From: Fidelibacterota bacterium
GTDB taxonomy: Bacteria; Fidelibacterota; UBA8477; JABMPR01
DNA: 64,000 nt
Assembly: GCA_024278595.1 (NCBI GenBank)
Contig: JAJRSW010000055.1
Span: 1 to 64,000, forward strand
Reading direction: 5' to 3'
Part shown: positions 1 through 8,810 of the stretch, in pieces
How positions within the stretch are numbered: the stretch's first letter is position 1
Layout of the letters: every line of letters starts with the position of its first letter
Notes under the pieces: model-generated
Told to the model about the DNA's origin: nothing
Databases searched by the model: none
What the model saw: only the letters and a program-made list of their open reading frames with translations
Program-made: the position numbers and the translations under genes

Positions 1-488
1 GGAAAAAGCGTTCCCTCCAGATGGCTAAAACCCGGACCGGCGATGCTGAGCAGGACAGAATCAGTGAGTAGATCATTCATCTTCAACGAATCCAGATCAA
101 GTTTCTGGCTCAGCAAGCCAATGATCTCATCTGATCGAAGCCCCTCAGGAATAGTGATCTTAACTTCAACCGCCCGGGCATGTGCCAGTGCTTCAATGGC
201 TTCTGTATTCGTTGATCGGCGATCTAATAAATAGGCTCCCGGATATATCGCCCGGTTTTTACGGAGGAGTTGAGCTGCAATTTTGAAACTGCTCGGTGAT
301 CCGATCACGCCAGCCGTATAAAGTTGTTCTGCAATTGCCGTCAAACTTGCACCATCCTGAATGACCAGTTCTACCGTCCCGGGATCCACGGCCAGGGGGC
401 GATGATCAAAGATCAGATACAGACTGGTGATCCCCGCCAGAGTGAGCATAATAAAAAATATAAGGATCGATCGTACAATACTTTTCAA
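1..488 (-). CDS. mltG: Endolytic transglycosylase MltG, N-terminal part (runs off window start)
   Basis: Reading the minus strand from a TTG at 488 gives an open frame to the window edge. It has an N-terminal membrane anchor (about residues 5-25, SILIFFIMLTLAGITSLYLI), then a LysM-like region and the start of the YceG domain (ITIPEGLRSDEI, then LEGTLFP, close to the family's LEGYLFPDTY). MltG is an inner-membrane lytic transglycosylase that cleaves nascent glycan strands and ends their elongation. The catalytic Glu lies beyond the visible part. The TTG start is preceded by AAAGG about 9 nt upstream. A second in-frame TTG 6 nt earlier is too close to that site. Seen: anchor and LEG motif. Known: family role. 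The gene continues outside the window. Confidence 0.85.
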   Translation of the reverse strand, partial: MKSIVRSILIFFIMLTLAGITSLYLIFDHRPLAVDPGTVELVIQDGASLTAIAEQLYTAGVIGSPSSFKIAAQLLRKNRAIYPGAYLLDRRSTNTEAIEALAHARAVEVKITIPEGLRSDEIIGLLSQKLDLDSLKMNDLLTDSVLLSIAGPGFSHLEGTLF

Positions 489-617
489 GCACAAATTCCT
501 TTCTAAAGTCAATCAATATAGATGGGCGCTTTTGGCATGTCAACGTTGGTAAATTTTTATGCGAAATAATGATTTTTATTTGCGCACCTATACTCCACCA
601 TCTATATTCGCCGCGCT

Positions 618-857
618 ATGGGAAGCAAAGGCAATAAAGACGGTAGACACTGGCTCTCTGAGTTACCTTTTTCGCGTACAAATTATATTCTTTTCATAGC
701 AGGGCTTTTTGTCATTATTCTTGGATATGTTCTCATGGGAGCTGGTGAGTTAAACAGCACCCAATCGTTGACTGTTTCACCCATTGTGTTACTCATCGGC
801 TATCTCGTTATCTTCCCGGTGGCCATCATGTACAAGAAAAAAGACAAAGCTAATTGA
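618..857 (+). CDS. DUF3098 family small membrane protein
   Basis: A 79-residue protein with a soluble N-terminus, the segment FSRTNYILFIAGLFVIILGY and a second hydrophobic helix (about residues 54-72) ending in a KKKDK tail. The pattern of F-x-R-x-NY before the first helix, a GxxLM turn and two membrane segments is that of DUF3098, a family of unknown function often found near division and FtsX-like genes in the Bacteroidota/FCB group. It is transcribed divergently from mltG. No clear ribosome binding site is visible before the ATG, so the start is only probable. Confidence 0.75.
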   Translation: MGSKGNKDGRHWLSELPFSRTNYILFIAGLFVIILGYVLMGAGELNSTQSLTVSPIVLLIGYLVIFPVAIMYKKKDKAN

Positions 858-923
858 AATTTTGGGGATCGTAGTTTCCGTCTTCGCTCTCCGAGCTACG
901 CCGTGACAAGCAGCTTGGTTGAA
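854..923 (+). repeat. Degenerate duplicate of the tRNA-Asp 5' half split by a 34-bp insert
   Basis: Bases 854-876 nearly repeat the leader and first nucleotides of the tRNA-Asp at 988 (both contain GGGATCGTAGTT preceded by a TTGAAA-rich leader). Bases 911-923 match the tRNA D-arm (CAGCTTGGTT then GAA). The two matching parts are separated by 34 bp (877-910) rich in CTTCGCTC/GAGCTACG-type sequence, which are absent from the intact tRNA. No anticodon or T arm follows, so this is not a functional tRNA. Confidence 0.6.
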
Positions 924-987
924 GTAGATAGACATTGCAACCCTCAGCCTTCAAAGCAATGATCCTGCGAGAAGTGTTTGAAAATTT

Positions 988-1062
988 GGGATCGTAGTTC
1001 AGCTTGGTTAGAACGCCGGCCTGTCAAGCCGGAGGTCGCCGGTTCGATCCCGGTCGGTCCCG
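988..1062 (+). tRNA. tRNA-Asp (anticodon GTC)
   Basis: The sequence folds as a cloverleaf. The 7-bp acceptor stem GGGATCG pairs with CGGTCCC (one T-G pair). The anticodon stem CCGGC/GCCGG encloses CTGTCAA with anticodon GTC at 1023-1025. The T arm is GCCGG-TTCGATC-CCGGT, and the discriminator base is G. CCA is not encoded in full (only GCA follows). A terminator comes directly after, so this is a single-gene transcript. Confidence 0.95.
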
Positions 1063-1064
1063 CA

Positions 1065-1096
1065 AAAAGCTCTTGAGAAATCAGGAGCTTTTTTTT
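1065..1096 (+). terminator. Rho-independent terminator of tRNA-Asp
   Basis: A 12-bp stem (AAAAGCTCTTGA against TCAGGAGCTTTT, one T-G pair) closes a GAAA loop and is followed by a run of T. It begins 2-3 nt after the tRNA. Confidence 0.85.
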
Positions 1097-1121
1097 ATAC
1101 ATTTTAGCCTGTTGGTTTTAA

Positions 1122-1275
1122 CCTGCACTATTCATGAATTATGGCCACGAAGATTATTAAAGTTATGAACAAGGTCATTTTCAAACAGAATTATTTGCAT
1201 CTGTGAGTAATTTTAGATAAGCATATATTTTTTGGAACTTTGTCTTCGTGACTTAGTGGCTATGAATTATTCAGG
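1122..1275. repeat. Dispersed MITE-like repeat, copy A
   Basis: This 154-bp block is repeated in inverted orientation at 29944-30117, with the shared core ATTATTAAAGTTATGAACAA and TTATTTGCATCTGTGAG. Its ends are imperfect inverted repeats: CCTG followed by ATTCATGAATT and GCCACGAAG on the left, and the complement of these in TAGTGGCTATGAATTATTCAGG on the right. It has no coding capacity. The GTGCCTTCGTG / TTCGTGGC style of motif is typical of dispersed non-coding repeats in environmental genomes. Confidence 0.75.
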
Positions 1276-1623
1276 CTTAATATCTTTCACCACACTTCCC
1301 GGGGAAAATGTGGCTAGTCATGGAATCAAGGATCCTAACCCCAGGAGTTAAACGGGATCATGAGTAAAAATTGGATAGGGTTGAAAATGTTAACCTCCTC
1401 GGGAGTTGTTTAAATAAAGGCCACCATGGCTACGACGTAGCTTGGCACGTCTCAACCCTTCGAGATTCCATTTTTAATATCAAATGCCAATCGATAGCGC
1501 AGCCCGCTAGGGTGACCGGAAAAATTGATTTAACCTTAATCTGAGTTTTGAAATCTATGTGCTACACTCGGAAGCTGAAACGCGTTTGGCAGGCATTATT
1601 CACTAAAAACAAATCTTTTTAAT
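1276..1623. other. Intergenic region with no recognised gene
   Basis: About 350 bp between the repeat and the pirin relic. I see no open frame with a credible start, no tRNA and no strong hairpin with a T tract. A short palindromic word, GCTACGACGTAGC, lies near 1429. Confidence 0.5.
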
Positions 1624-1860
1624 TTACATGGGTTCGTCCAGGCTCCCATCGATCAATTGAGCAAACTTTTTAATCTCACGGCCATGGATGGGTCCAGCCT
1701 GATCCCAATTCCTTCCTCCAAACTGGGTTTTGGAATAATCGTCGTAAGCTTCCTGGATCTCTTGCCTGGTATTCATGCCAAAAGGTCCGTGTTGGACCAC
1801 TGGTTCTGAAATAGTATGTTGATCACAATTCAACCCGTTGAGCAGATCAGGATATCGCTA
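1624..1860 (-). pseudogene. Pirin family C-terminal relic
   Basis: Read leftwards, the frame opens just after a TAG at about 1861 and encodes a stretch with SEPVVQHGPFGMNTRQEIQ followed by EAYDDYSKTQFGG. This matches the C-terminal cupin of pirin-like proteins (typical EPVVQYGPFVMNT...EAFRDYQ..FG). Only about 75 residues remain of a normal length near 230-300. The N-terminal cupin with its metal-binding histidines is absent and no ribosome binding site precedes it. I infer a decaying remnant. It could be expressed as a fragment, but no function is implied. Confidence 0.65.
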
Positions 1861-1968
1861 CCTGAAAATACCTGAGATTCGCCAGATCGACCACTATTCA
1901 AACAAATAAGACTTCATATTTCCTGCTTATTAATTATGTTGTAATAATTGATTGAAAAGGAGGCAAGA

Positions 1969-2400
1969 GTGGGTCGGACAAAACTTATTATAGTAGTGAT
2001 TGTAGGTGTTTTCATCAGCATGCAATTAATACCGCTCAATCAAGTTAATCCTAAGATCATTCAAGATATTGCAGCACCAGCGAAGATCGACCAAATTCTG
2101 AGAACATCCTGTTATGATTGTCATTCAAATGAAACCGTCTGGCCCTGGTACAGTCGAATCGCACCAGGTTCTTTTCTCATCACCAGGGATGTCATTGAAG
2201 GACGGAAACATATTAATTTCTCGGAATTTTCTGAATTGGATGCTTTTGACAGTACAGATATAGCCGAAGAGATCATTGAAGTTCTGGAGGACGGCGCAAT
2301 GCCAATTCTACCGTATCTGTTACTTCATCCTGGTGCCAGCCTGAGTGACAGTGAAAAGCAGGCCTTGAAAATTTGGGCAGAATCACTCTACCCAAATTAA
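1969..2400 (+). CDS. Haem-binding domain (CxxCH) membrane-anchored protein
   Basis: A 143-residue protein starting at a GTG placed 5 nt after a perfect AAGGAGG. A frame opening at 1948 would put that Shine-Dalgarno inside the coding region, so the GTG is preferred. Residues 4-22 form one hydrophobic helix (signal anchor). A single c-type haem motif follows, CYDCHSNETVWPWYS, with the RIAPGSFLI continuation typical of the Pfam haem-binding domain family (Haem_bd). These are periplasmic monohaem proteins of uncertain redox role. The gene ends 41 bp before motA on the same strand, so co-transcription is possible but not proven. Confidence 0.8.
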   Translation: MGRTKLIIVVIVGVFISMQLIPLNQVNPKIIQDIAAPAKIDQILRTSCYDCHSNETVWPWYSRIAPGSFLITRDVIEGRKHINFSEFSELDAFDSTDIAEEIIEVLEDGAMPILPYLLLHPGASLSDSEKQALKIWAESLYPN

Positions 2401-2441
2401 ATTTAAAGACCGTTATCTTGTCGAGAAGTTGTGAGGAATAA

Positions 2442-3269
2442 ATGGATATTGCCACCATAGTTGGACTTGCATTTGGCTTGTTCCTGGTATTTTTCGGGAT
2501 GTCAGAACCAGGTACCTTCACCCCTCCAGAAGCCTTTTTTAATCTCCGTGGACTAGCCATTGTTTTAGGTGGGACCCTGGCTGCAACCCTGGTCAATTAT
2601 CCCTTTAAAAATGTTCTGGGAATGCTAAAAGTCTCACTGCAGGCTTTCTCCAACAATGGTAATAACAACCACATGGAAATCATTGCTGAATTGTCAACTT
2701 TCTCTGAACAGGCCAGAAAGAAGGGACTGCCTTCCCTGGAAAATATGCTGGACGGAATTGAGAACCACTATTTACAAATGGGTCTGGAAAACGCCATCCT
2801 TGAAAGAGACCCAAAAAAGTTGGAAAATTTCCTGGATAATGAGCTCAACTCTATGATCGACCGCCATTCAAATGGGCAGGAGATCTTCTACAATATGGGT
2901 TCCTACGCGCCGGCCTTCGGGCTATTGGGGACTGTCATGGGTTTGATCCTCATGATGACAAGGCAGGCTGCCACCTCCTCGGTAGACAGTTATGCCGCTG
3001 GCGCTCAGGACTCAATGGCAGCCCTCCTGGGTGGAATGGGTATTGCGCTGGTCACCACTTTCTATGGTGTATTGCTGGCCAATCTTTTGTTTATACCCAT
3101 TGCTGGTAAATTAAAAGCCCGGTCTGATGAAGAAGTGCATAGCCTGAATATCATCAAGGCTGGCATTCTAAGCATTCACGCCAAAGAACATCCTCTTATC
3201 ATGCGAGAGAAACTGCTAACCTTTGTGGATAAGGACACTCGCCGGGCTGCCAGACAAGCTGCCGATTAG
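2442..3269 (+). CDS. motA: MotA-type stator channel subunit
   Basis: A 275-residue protein with four membrane segments: residues 5-22, about 33-52, then after a cytoplasmic loop about 148-170 and 185-210. The MotA signature YAPAFGLLGTVMGLI contains the conserved channel proline. It is followed by GGMGIALVTTFYGVLLANL, which separates MotA from ExbB/TolQ. MotA forms the pentameric outer ring of ion-driven rotary motors, turning around a MotB dimer. A GAGG site precedes the ATG. The next gene begins 6 bp downstream. No flagellar genes are visible in the window, so the motor partner is unknown. The ion (H+ or Na+) cannot be read safely. Confidence 0.88.
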   Translation: MDIATIVGLAFGLFLVFFGMSEPGTFTPPEAFFNLRGLAIVLGGTLAATLVNYPFKNVLGMLKVSLQAFSNNGNNNHMEIIAELSTFSEQARKKGLPSLENMLDGIENHYLQMGLENAILERDPKKLENFLDNELNSMIDRHSNGQEIFYNMGSYAPAFGLLGTVMGLILMMTRQAATSSVDSYAAGAQDSMAALLGGMGIALVTTFYGVLLANLLFIPIAGKLKARSDEEVHSLNIIKAGILSIHAKEHPLIMREKLLTFVDKDTRRAARQAAD

Positions 3270-3275
3270 CTCTAA

Positions 3276-3977
3276 ATGGCCAAGCTCTCCTTATCCGCCG
3301 AACGTGCTTCAAATTCATGGAAGGTCACTTACAGTGATCTGTTAACCGGATTGCTGGCATTCTTCCTCCTACTCATCATCAAGGCCGAGGAGGATGCCAA
3401 AACCACCTTCAAATTTGCTGATCAAATGAAAGATGTTATTTATAGCAAGATCGTAAAAGAGAAGCAAGCTCGGGGGCTGGACTGGCTTTATGTTGAACAT
3501 GCAGGTCCCAAGGGTATCAAGCTATTGATCCCATCAGAAATCGGTGACCGTACATTTTTCCAATCCGGCGATGATCAGATCGTTATTAATTTTATTTTTT
3601 ATCTACAAACCGTGGCAAATATCGTAGCTGACCTGGAGTTGGAAAAGATCCCCATCCGACATGCCGATGTCTTCAGAAAATTACAGGCTACTGGCAAGAC
3701 CGTTAAGATCAACGTGAGGATCGAGGGGCATTCAGATGCTGTCCCCCTGGGTCGTTCCTCCCGATTCCGAGACAATTGGGATCTATCCACAGCCCGGGCT
3801 CACCAGGTCATGCAATTTTTCATGTCTCAGACCCCCCTCCCGGATTCATATTTTTCAGTTTCAGGATACGGACCCTTTCATCCGCTAATCGATATCAGGA
3901 GTATCGATGAGAACCGCCGGGTTGAGATCTATCTGGATATTCAAATGATCGATCTGGAAAACGGTCGGCATGTCTGA
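3276..3977 (+). CDS. MotB-like stator protein with OmpA C-terminal domain, first paralogue
   Basis: A 233-residue protein. A short N-terminus leads to one membrane helix with the MotB-type ion-binding Asp (VTYSDLLTGLLAFFLLLI, D21). A linker follows, then a peptidoglycan-binding OmpA/MotB domain (VRIEGHSDAVPLG, then DNWDLSTARA and the end NRRVEIYL). The protein would plug the MotA ring and anchor it to the wall. It follows motA by 6 bp and overlaps the next, different MotB gene by 8 bp, so the three are translated as one unit. It retains both the Asp and the wall-binding motif, so it looks functional and not a relic. Confidence 0.85.
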   Translation: MAKLSLSAERASNSWKVTYSDLLTGLLAFFLLLIIKAEEDAKTTFKFADQMKDVIYSKIVKEKQARGLDWLYVEHAGPKGIKLLIPSEIGDRTFFQSGDDQIVINFIFYLQTVANIVADLELEKIPIRHADVFRKLQATGKTVKINVRIEGHSDAVPLGRSSRFRDNWDLSTARAHQVMQFFMSQTPLPDSYFSVSGYGPFHPLIDIRSIDENRRVEIYLDIQMIDLENGRHV

Positions 3978-4656
3978 GGATCTGAATAAGATAGCGGGGC
4001 AAGCCCGTTCGAGCTGGGTTCTTTCTTACGGTGATACCATCACACTGCTGATCACCTTTTTTATCATGATGATCACCGTACGCGCCGGTCAGATCAACAA
4101 GATCCATAACTGGGTAAATGAACGGTTGGATGAAGCAACTTCCGAAGTCCAGGAAGTCATGGATGCTTCAAAGATTAAAGAAATCTCTATCAAAAGAAAT
4201 TCCAAGGGTGTGCAGATCACTTTGAATGATCCTCGCCTTTTTGAAGTTGCCTCAGCCCAACCCCGGCAGAGCCATACTTACCAATTAGATGCGGTATCGG
4301 CAGCTATTCGCGATCTGCAAATTTTCCATTTGGAGGATACTCCCCATGCAGGGTTCTTAAAAGAGTTGGAAGTATCAGGATTACAGTGGCTGGTAGAAAT
4401 TCGCATTGAAGGGCATACAGATAACATGCCTCTCACCCGTAATGCGCTTTACCGGGATAACTGGGAATTAAGTGCGGCCAGAGCGCAATCCATCATGATC
4501 CAGCTTCAGGATAGGACCGGATTGGCGCCCTCCATTTTTGCCATCGGAGGCTTTGGGGAATTTCAACCCATTGGAGATAACAATACCCAGGCTGGTCGCG
4601 AGGTTAACCGTCGGGTTGAAATCTATATTGGTGCGTCTTTGATCAAGGTCCTCTAA
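3970..4656 (+). CDS. MotB-like stator protein with OmpA C-terminal domain, second paralogue
   Basis: A 228-residue protein with the same architecture as its upstream neighbour but clearly diverged. Its membrane helix is VLSYGDTITLLITFFIMMI (Asp at residue 22) and its OmpA motif is IRIEGHTDNMPLT followed by DNWELSAARA. The ATG lies inside the end of the previous gene (8-bp overlap), indicating translational coupling. Two MotB proteins with one MotA suggest either a hetero-dimeric plug or two alternative stators sharing a ring. This is inference from gene order. Confidence 0.83.
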   Translation: MSEDLNKIAGQARSSWVLSYGDTITLLITFFIMMITVRAGQINKIHNWVNERLDEATSEVQEVMDASKIKEISIKRNSKGVQITLNDPRLFEVASAQPRQSHTYQLDAVSAAIRDLQIFHLEDTPHAGFLKELEVSGLQWLVEIRIEGHTDNMPLTRNALYRDNWELSAARAQSIMIQLQDRTGLAPSIFAIGGFGEFQPIGDNNTQAGREVNRRVEIYIGASLIKVL

Positions 4657-4703
4657 TTCCGGCTTCCCAGATCTTCGGTTCAAAAAAACAGATTTTCCCT
4701 TTG

Positions 4704-4731
4704 TTGAAAGAATATTAACATTTATCATAAT
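4704..4731 (+). promoter_or_regulatory. Candidate promoter upstream of porU
   Basis: TTGAAA (4704-4709) and CATAAT (4726-4731) are separated by 16 bp in the AT-rich 120-bp gap before porU. This fits a primary-sigma promoter by pattern only. Spacing to the ATG at 4779 leaves a leader of about 40 nt. Confidence 0.3.
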
Positions 4732-4778
4732 GCTCTTAAGAATCGGAACATTCAACAGGTTTTTACGTTTAGGTATGC

Positions 4779-7700
4779 ATGAATAAATTTTTAATCTTCT
4801 TACTCTTCTTAGCCCCCCTCTTTGGGATGGAACTGACAATTCTGGATCAGGGAACGACAAGTATTACAATAAAGCTCAATATTTCTGAGCCCCAACTGGC
4901 CGCTTATCAATTTGGCGATAGATCCCTGTTACTACCACGTTGGTCAAATACCAAAGTCGGCTATAACCCAAATTCACAAAATATCGTCCCTCGGTTTTCC
5001 ATTCCAATCCTAATCCCACCAGCTGGTGAATTGCCAAGTATTCAGGTGTTGGATACGCAGCTTCAACCTGATCCCCGGCTCACCCGGCTCAACATATTGC
5101 CGGAGAGCATCAATGAGACTCAAAACTTGCCGGATATGGATCCAGATCAGTTGCTTGACCAGCTGGTGACGGAAGACTTTCGCGCCTATCACACCGGGCG
5201 GATCTTGATATATCCCTATGCATCTGGAGGACAGCGACTGGTGGAGATGACCCTGCGGCTTGATTTTCCCACCAATATCCCAGAGGGAAAAAGCCGAAAC
5301 CCGGAATTGCTCCAGGGCTACCTCAACTGGGAAATGGCTAAAAACTGGAGCCGTCCCGAACCGGAAAGTCTGAGACGATCTCTAAGCCAGTTTCCCACGG
5401 GCCAATGGTATCGGATTCCCATCAACAGCATGGGAATTCATCGCATTAGTGTTGGCTCCTTTGCCGGTAGCGTCCCTGATTCTGATCCGGCAAGCTGGCA
5501 GGTCTATGCGCCCTTTTTTGAGGGCAGATCACTCCCCTTCGGTCTTAGCAACACCGAACCAACACCGGATAACCTTAAACCAGTCAGTATAGGGGGTAGT
5601 GGCCTGACGGACGGTGTATTCTCAGGAGACGATGAGATCATCTTTTTTGCCCAGGCTTTGAATGGTGACTTTAAAGGTGAAAATTTTACCCACCTCTTTG
5701 GCCGACAGCGCTACTATTGGCTTAGTGTTCCCGAAGACAATTCCTTTACAGCGAACCATGTTTCACCCTTGGCTAGCTCCCCCCTGAATCCCGCTGAGAC
5801 CGTGCTGAATTATGAAAAACGACTGTATCATGAATCTGATCTATACAATCAATTGCATTCTGGTCAGACCTGGGTGGGTGAAAAGTTAACCGGGAGTTCT
5901 GACCAGTTCACCCTCACTTTCTCCGAGGATTATTTAGATCTGAATGGGAGTGACGAGCTAAAATTGAATGCCCTGATGATCCTCGACTATGATGTGGGAG
6001 GATACCGGGACTCCATCCACGTAGAGTTGAATGGTTTTCCATTTAATGTGACTCAGAATACCTCTACCTGGTATAAAAAAATAGCCCTCAATGGGACATC
6101 CGGCGGGATGATGCAGGATGGTAATAACACCCTTATATTGAACTATACCAGCATTGCAAACAACTCTGTTGTATATCTGGATAGTTTGCGCCTGGCTTAC
6201 CATCGCCTGCTGGCTCCTGCTGACAATTATCTTTTTGGGACGGTCACCCTGCCAGGCTTGGTAAACCGCCTTATTTTTCAAGATCTGCCTGCAGATTTTC
6301 ACCTTTGGGATATTACTAATCCATCGACCATCACCGAATGGCAGATCGAAAATGATCAATTCACACTTGCCGAAACCGGTAAACGCGAGTTGATCGGATT
6401 CACCACTGATCAGGTAACAAATATCATATTAAGTGAGTCCATTGATCAAGGAGACCCGCCCTTGCGTCGGCTTGGACAGCAAGCTGACTACCTGATAATT
6501 ACGCCTGAAATATTCATGGACCAGGCTGAACGGATCAAGGACTTACGCGAGCAACAGGTGGCTGAGTCTGAACGTCTCAGCGTGGAGATCATTCTCATTG
6601 AAGACATTTACGATCAATTCTCAGCTGGTACTACGGATCCTGCCGCCATCAAACATTTTCTCCACTATGTATATTTTTTCTGGGATCAGCCCCAACTGCA
6701 CTACGTACTTTTCCTGGGTGATACGGATTATGATTACCGTAATATTACCGGTCAGAGCAAGATGATAATCCCCACCTATCAAAAAGACGGATTCACTGAT
6801 ATCAGTTCCTACCCCACGGATGACAAGTACACTTATATCGCTTCCGGTACCTGGGATGCCCTGCCTGATCTGGCTATTGGTCGGCTACCAGCCCAGACCC
6901 ACGATCAATTGGAGATCATGGTTGATAAGATCATCAGCTATGAGTTGACCCCGGAACCGGGAATCTGGCGGAACACGATCACACTGGTGGCCGATGATCC
7001 CATGCGCCCAAATTCGAATGAGCCTATTCACATAAATGACACTGAGCGCTTAGCTCGAATTTTTCCCTTGAGCATTCACGTGGACAAAGTTTATCTGACC
7101 GAATATGCTGAGGTCCAGGACCCCAACTCCCCTTACATTAAAAAGCCGAAAGCCCGGGATGATTTTATTAGAAAACTTTACAACGGAACTTTGCTGGTGA
7201 ATTATCTGGGGCACGGATCTCCAAATGTCTGGGCTCAGGAGGAAGTTTTTACGGTCTCTGACCTGGGCCTGGTAAAGACCGGCATGCGGCTGCCCTTCTG
7301 GATAGCTGGAACCTGCGATTGGGCAAAATATGATGACATTAATTCCTCCTGTGTTCCAGAGGAGCTCATGCTCATGCAGAGCAATGGTGCCGTCGGGATC
7401 CTTTCCACTACCCGGAAAACTTACGCCTCCCCCAATAGCGCCCTGTTATCAGTCTTTTTTAATTATTTGTTTCCCGAAAATGACGCTGGCCGCTCGATTG
7501 CGGTTGGTGATGCCATTATGCTGGCTAAAAATATCGCTGAAACCTCCGATGTGAATAATGAGAAGTACATCTTATTTTCTGATCCAGCTTTAAAGCTGGC
7601 GTCCCCTGTCCGAAAAGGTCAGATCGAAACTCTTAATCCCAGTGTACTTCAAGCCATGGGTCGAGTGAGCTATTCCGGCGTAACAGATACCAGTCTGGGA

Positions 7701-8648
7701 GTTGATGCCAGGGCTGCAGTCACTGTTTATGACACCCCTAATCCAGTGACCCGTTCCTACCTAACTGGCTCCAGTGGATACGTTGCCCAGATCTCATATG
7801 TCCTGCCCGGTAAACGGATCTTCCGCGGGTTGATCTCGGTCAATGATCAGGATTTTTCCGGGGAGTTCGTGCTCCCGAAAGATATAAAATACTCCGGGGA
7901 AGGTGGGATCCTGCGGGTGCAGTATTGGGATAATTCCGGACTGGATGGCAGCATCTTTCTGGATACCTTGAAGTTCCAGGGGACCGATTCTACAGCACTG
8001 GATGATAATGGTCCCGAGATCCTCTTTATCTCTGATAATCTGGCCCTGTTGAACGGGGATCACTTCTCCGCAAATGATGCCTTGGAAATAGAGTTACGAG
8101 ATGACCAGGGTATTAATCTTACGGGTGCGGCGGGTCATGGGATCAGCCTGGCCATTGATGAAGATTGGGACAATGCCTACGATGTTACAGAACTTTTTGA
8201 ATATGACCTGGATCATTCTGACCTGGGAAGACTATCGGCCTATCTCTCTGAGATCCCCCCTGGAGAACATCTTATTTCGTTAAAAGCCTGGGACAGCCAG
8301 AATAATCCGAATGAGGCCAGTGTAAGACTGGAATTCTTCGCCGCTAATGATTTCAGGATCTATGATCTGTTCAATTTTCCAAATCCGATGGTAGACGATA
8401 CGGATGTCACTTTTCTCCTGTCTCATCCCGCTGAGGTGGAGTATGCCATCTACACCCTGGCCGGACGTAAGATCATCGGTGAAACACTGGGTTACCGGAG
8501 TCAGGGCTTTAATACATTCCCCTGGGATGGGCGTGACCGTTTTGGCGACCAATTGGCCAATGGGGTCTACATCCTTTATGTAAAAGCTGACAGTGATGAA
8601 TTCAGTGAACCCACCGAGAGCATCCAAAAGCTGGTGATCACACGTTAG
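4779..8648 (+). CDS. porU: PorU-like T9SS C-terminal signal peptidase (gingipain-family, C25)
   Basis: A 1289-residue secreted protein with a signal peptide (residues 1-17, MNKFLIFLLFLAPLFGM). A beta-rich N-terminal propeptide/jelly-roll region is followed by a caspase-like gingipain domain (about residues 560-950). The catalytic pair is visible: His812 in NYLGHGSPNVW and Cys846 in IAGTCDWAKYD, 34 residues apart as in gingipains. The C-terminus (about 1195-1289) is a FlgD/sorting-like Ig fold with FNFPNPM, WDGRDRFG and LANGVYIL. PorU removes the C-terminal sorting domain of T9SS cargo and attaches the cargo to the surface. Length and domain order match the family. Its TAG stop codon is formed at the edge of the inserted repeat that follows. 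Likely client proteins are encoded at 27.6-36 kb. Confidence 0.9.
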   Translation: MNKFLIFLLFLAPLFGMELTILDQGTTSITIKLNISEPQLAAYQFGDRSLLLPRWSNTKVGYNPNSQNIVPRFSIPILIPPAGELPSIQVLDTQLQPDPRLTRLNILPESINETQNLPDMDPDQLLDQLVTEDFRAYHTGRILIYPYASGGQRLVEMTLRLDFPTNIPEGKSRNPELLQGYLNWEMAKNWSRPEPESLRRSLSQFPTGQWYRIPINSMGIHRISVGSFAGSVPDSDPASWQVYAPFFEGRSLPFGLSNTEPTPDNLKPVSIGGSGLTDGVFSGDDEIIFFAQALNGDFKGENFTHLFGRQRYYWLSVPEDNSFTANHVSPLASSPLNPAETVLNYEKRLYHESDLYNQLHSGQTWVGEKLTGSSDQFTLTFSEDYLDLNGSDELKLNALMILDYDVGGYRDSIHVELNGFPFNVTQNTSTWYKKIALNGTSGGMMQDGNNTLILNYTSIANNSVVYLDSLRLAYHRLLAPADNYLFGTVTLPGLVNRLIFQDLPADFHLWDITNPSTITEWQIENDQFTLAETGKRELIGFTTDQVTNIILSESIDQGDPPLRRLGQQADYLIITPEIFMDQAERIKDLREQQVAESERLSVEIILIEDIYDQFSAGTTDPAAIKHFLHYVYFFWDQPQLHYVLFLGDTDYDYRNITGQSKMIIPTYQKDGFTDISSYPTDDKYTYIASGTWDALPDLAIGRLPAQTHDQLEIMVDKIISYELTPEPGIWRNTITLVADDPMRPNSNEPIHINDTERLARIFPLSIHVDKVYLTEYAEVQDPNSPYIKKPKARDDFIRKLYNGTLLVNYLGHGSPNVWAQEEVFTVSDLGLVKTGMRLPFWIAGTCDWAKYDDINSSCVPEELMLMQSNGAVGILSTTRKTYASPNSALLSVFFNYLFPENDAGRSIAVGDAIMLAKNIAETSDVNNEKYILFSDPALKLASPVRKGQIETLNPSVLQAMGRVSYSGVTDTSLGVDARAAVTVYDTPNPVTRSYLTGSSGYVAQISYVLPGKRIFRGLISVNDQDFSGEFVLPKDIKYSGEGGILRVQYWDNSGLDGSIFLDTLKFQGTDSTALDDNGPEILFISDNLALLNGDHFSANDALEIELRDDQGINLTGAAGHGISLAIDEDWDNAYDVTELFEYDLDHSDLGRLSAYLSEIPPGEHLISLKAWDSQNNPNEASVRLEFFAANDFRIYDLFNFPNPMVDDTDVTFLLSHPAEVEYAIYTLAGRKIIGETLGYRSQGFNTFPWDGRDRFGDQLANGVYILYVKADSDEFSEPTESIQKLVITR

Positions 8649-8810
8649 TGTCCAGGCAACCCTGTATTGGTGCAACCAAGTCTGGTTCTTTTTGTTGCTA
8701 ACTGCGTTGAATATTATGAACATAGCTAAGGCTATACTCATAATATCCGCCTTGTTATCAATCAAAAACTCCTGCGACTTTTCACATACTACAGGGTTAC
8801 CTGGACACTA
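8646..8810. mobile_element. MITE-like element with 21-bp terminal inverted repeats flanked by TA
   Basis: TAGTGTCCAGGCAACCCTG at 8646 is the inverted copy, with one mismatch over 21 bp, of the sequence ending at 8810. Taking GTGTCCAGG...CCTGGACAC (8648-8808) as the element, both flanks are TA, as expected for insertion by Tc1/mariner-IS630 type transposases. The interior (about 8710-8747) contains a further long hairpin (ATATTATGA...TCATAATAT with ATAGC/GGCTAT). There is no transposase gene. The element supplies the porU stop codon (T8646-A8647-G8648). Confidence 0.6.

Noticed and set aside
2273-2596. Minus-strand frame across the haem-binding gene and motA start
   Set aside because: Antisense shadow of two well-supported plus-strand genes.
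8280-8765. Minus-strand frame of 161 codons across the porU end
   Set aside because: It is antisense to porU and runs into the MITE; no domain and no start signal. The short part inside the MITE could be transposase-derived, but this cannot be shown.
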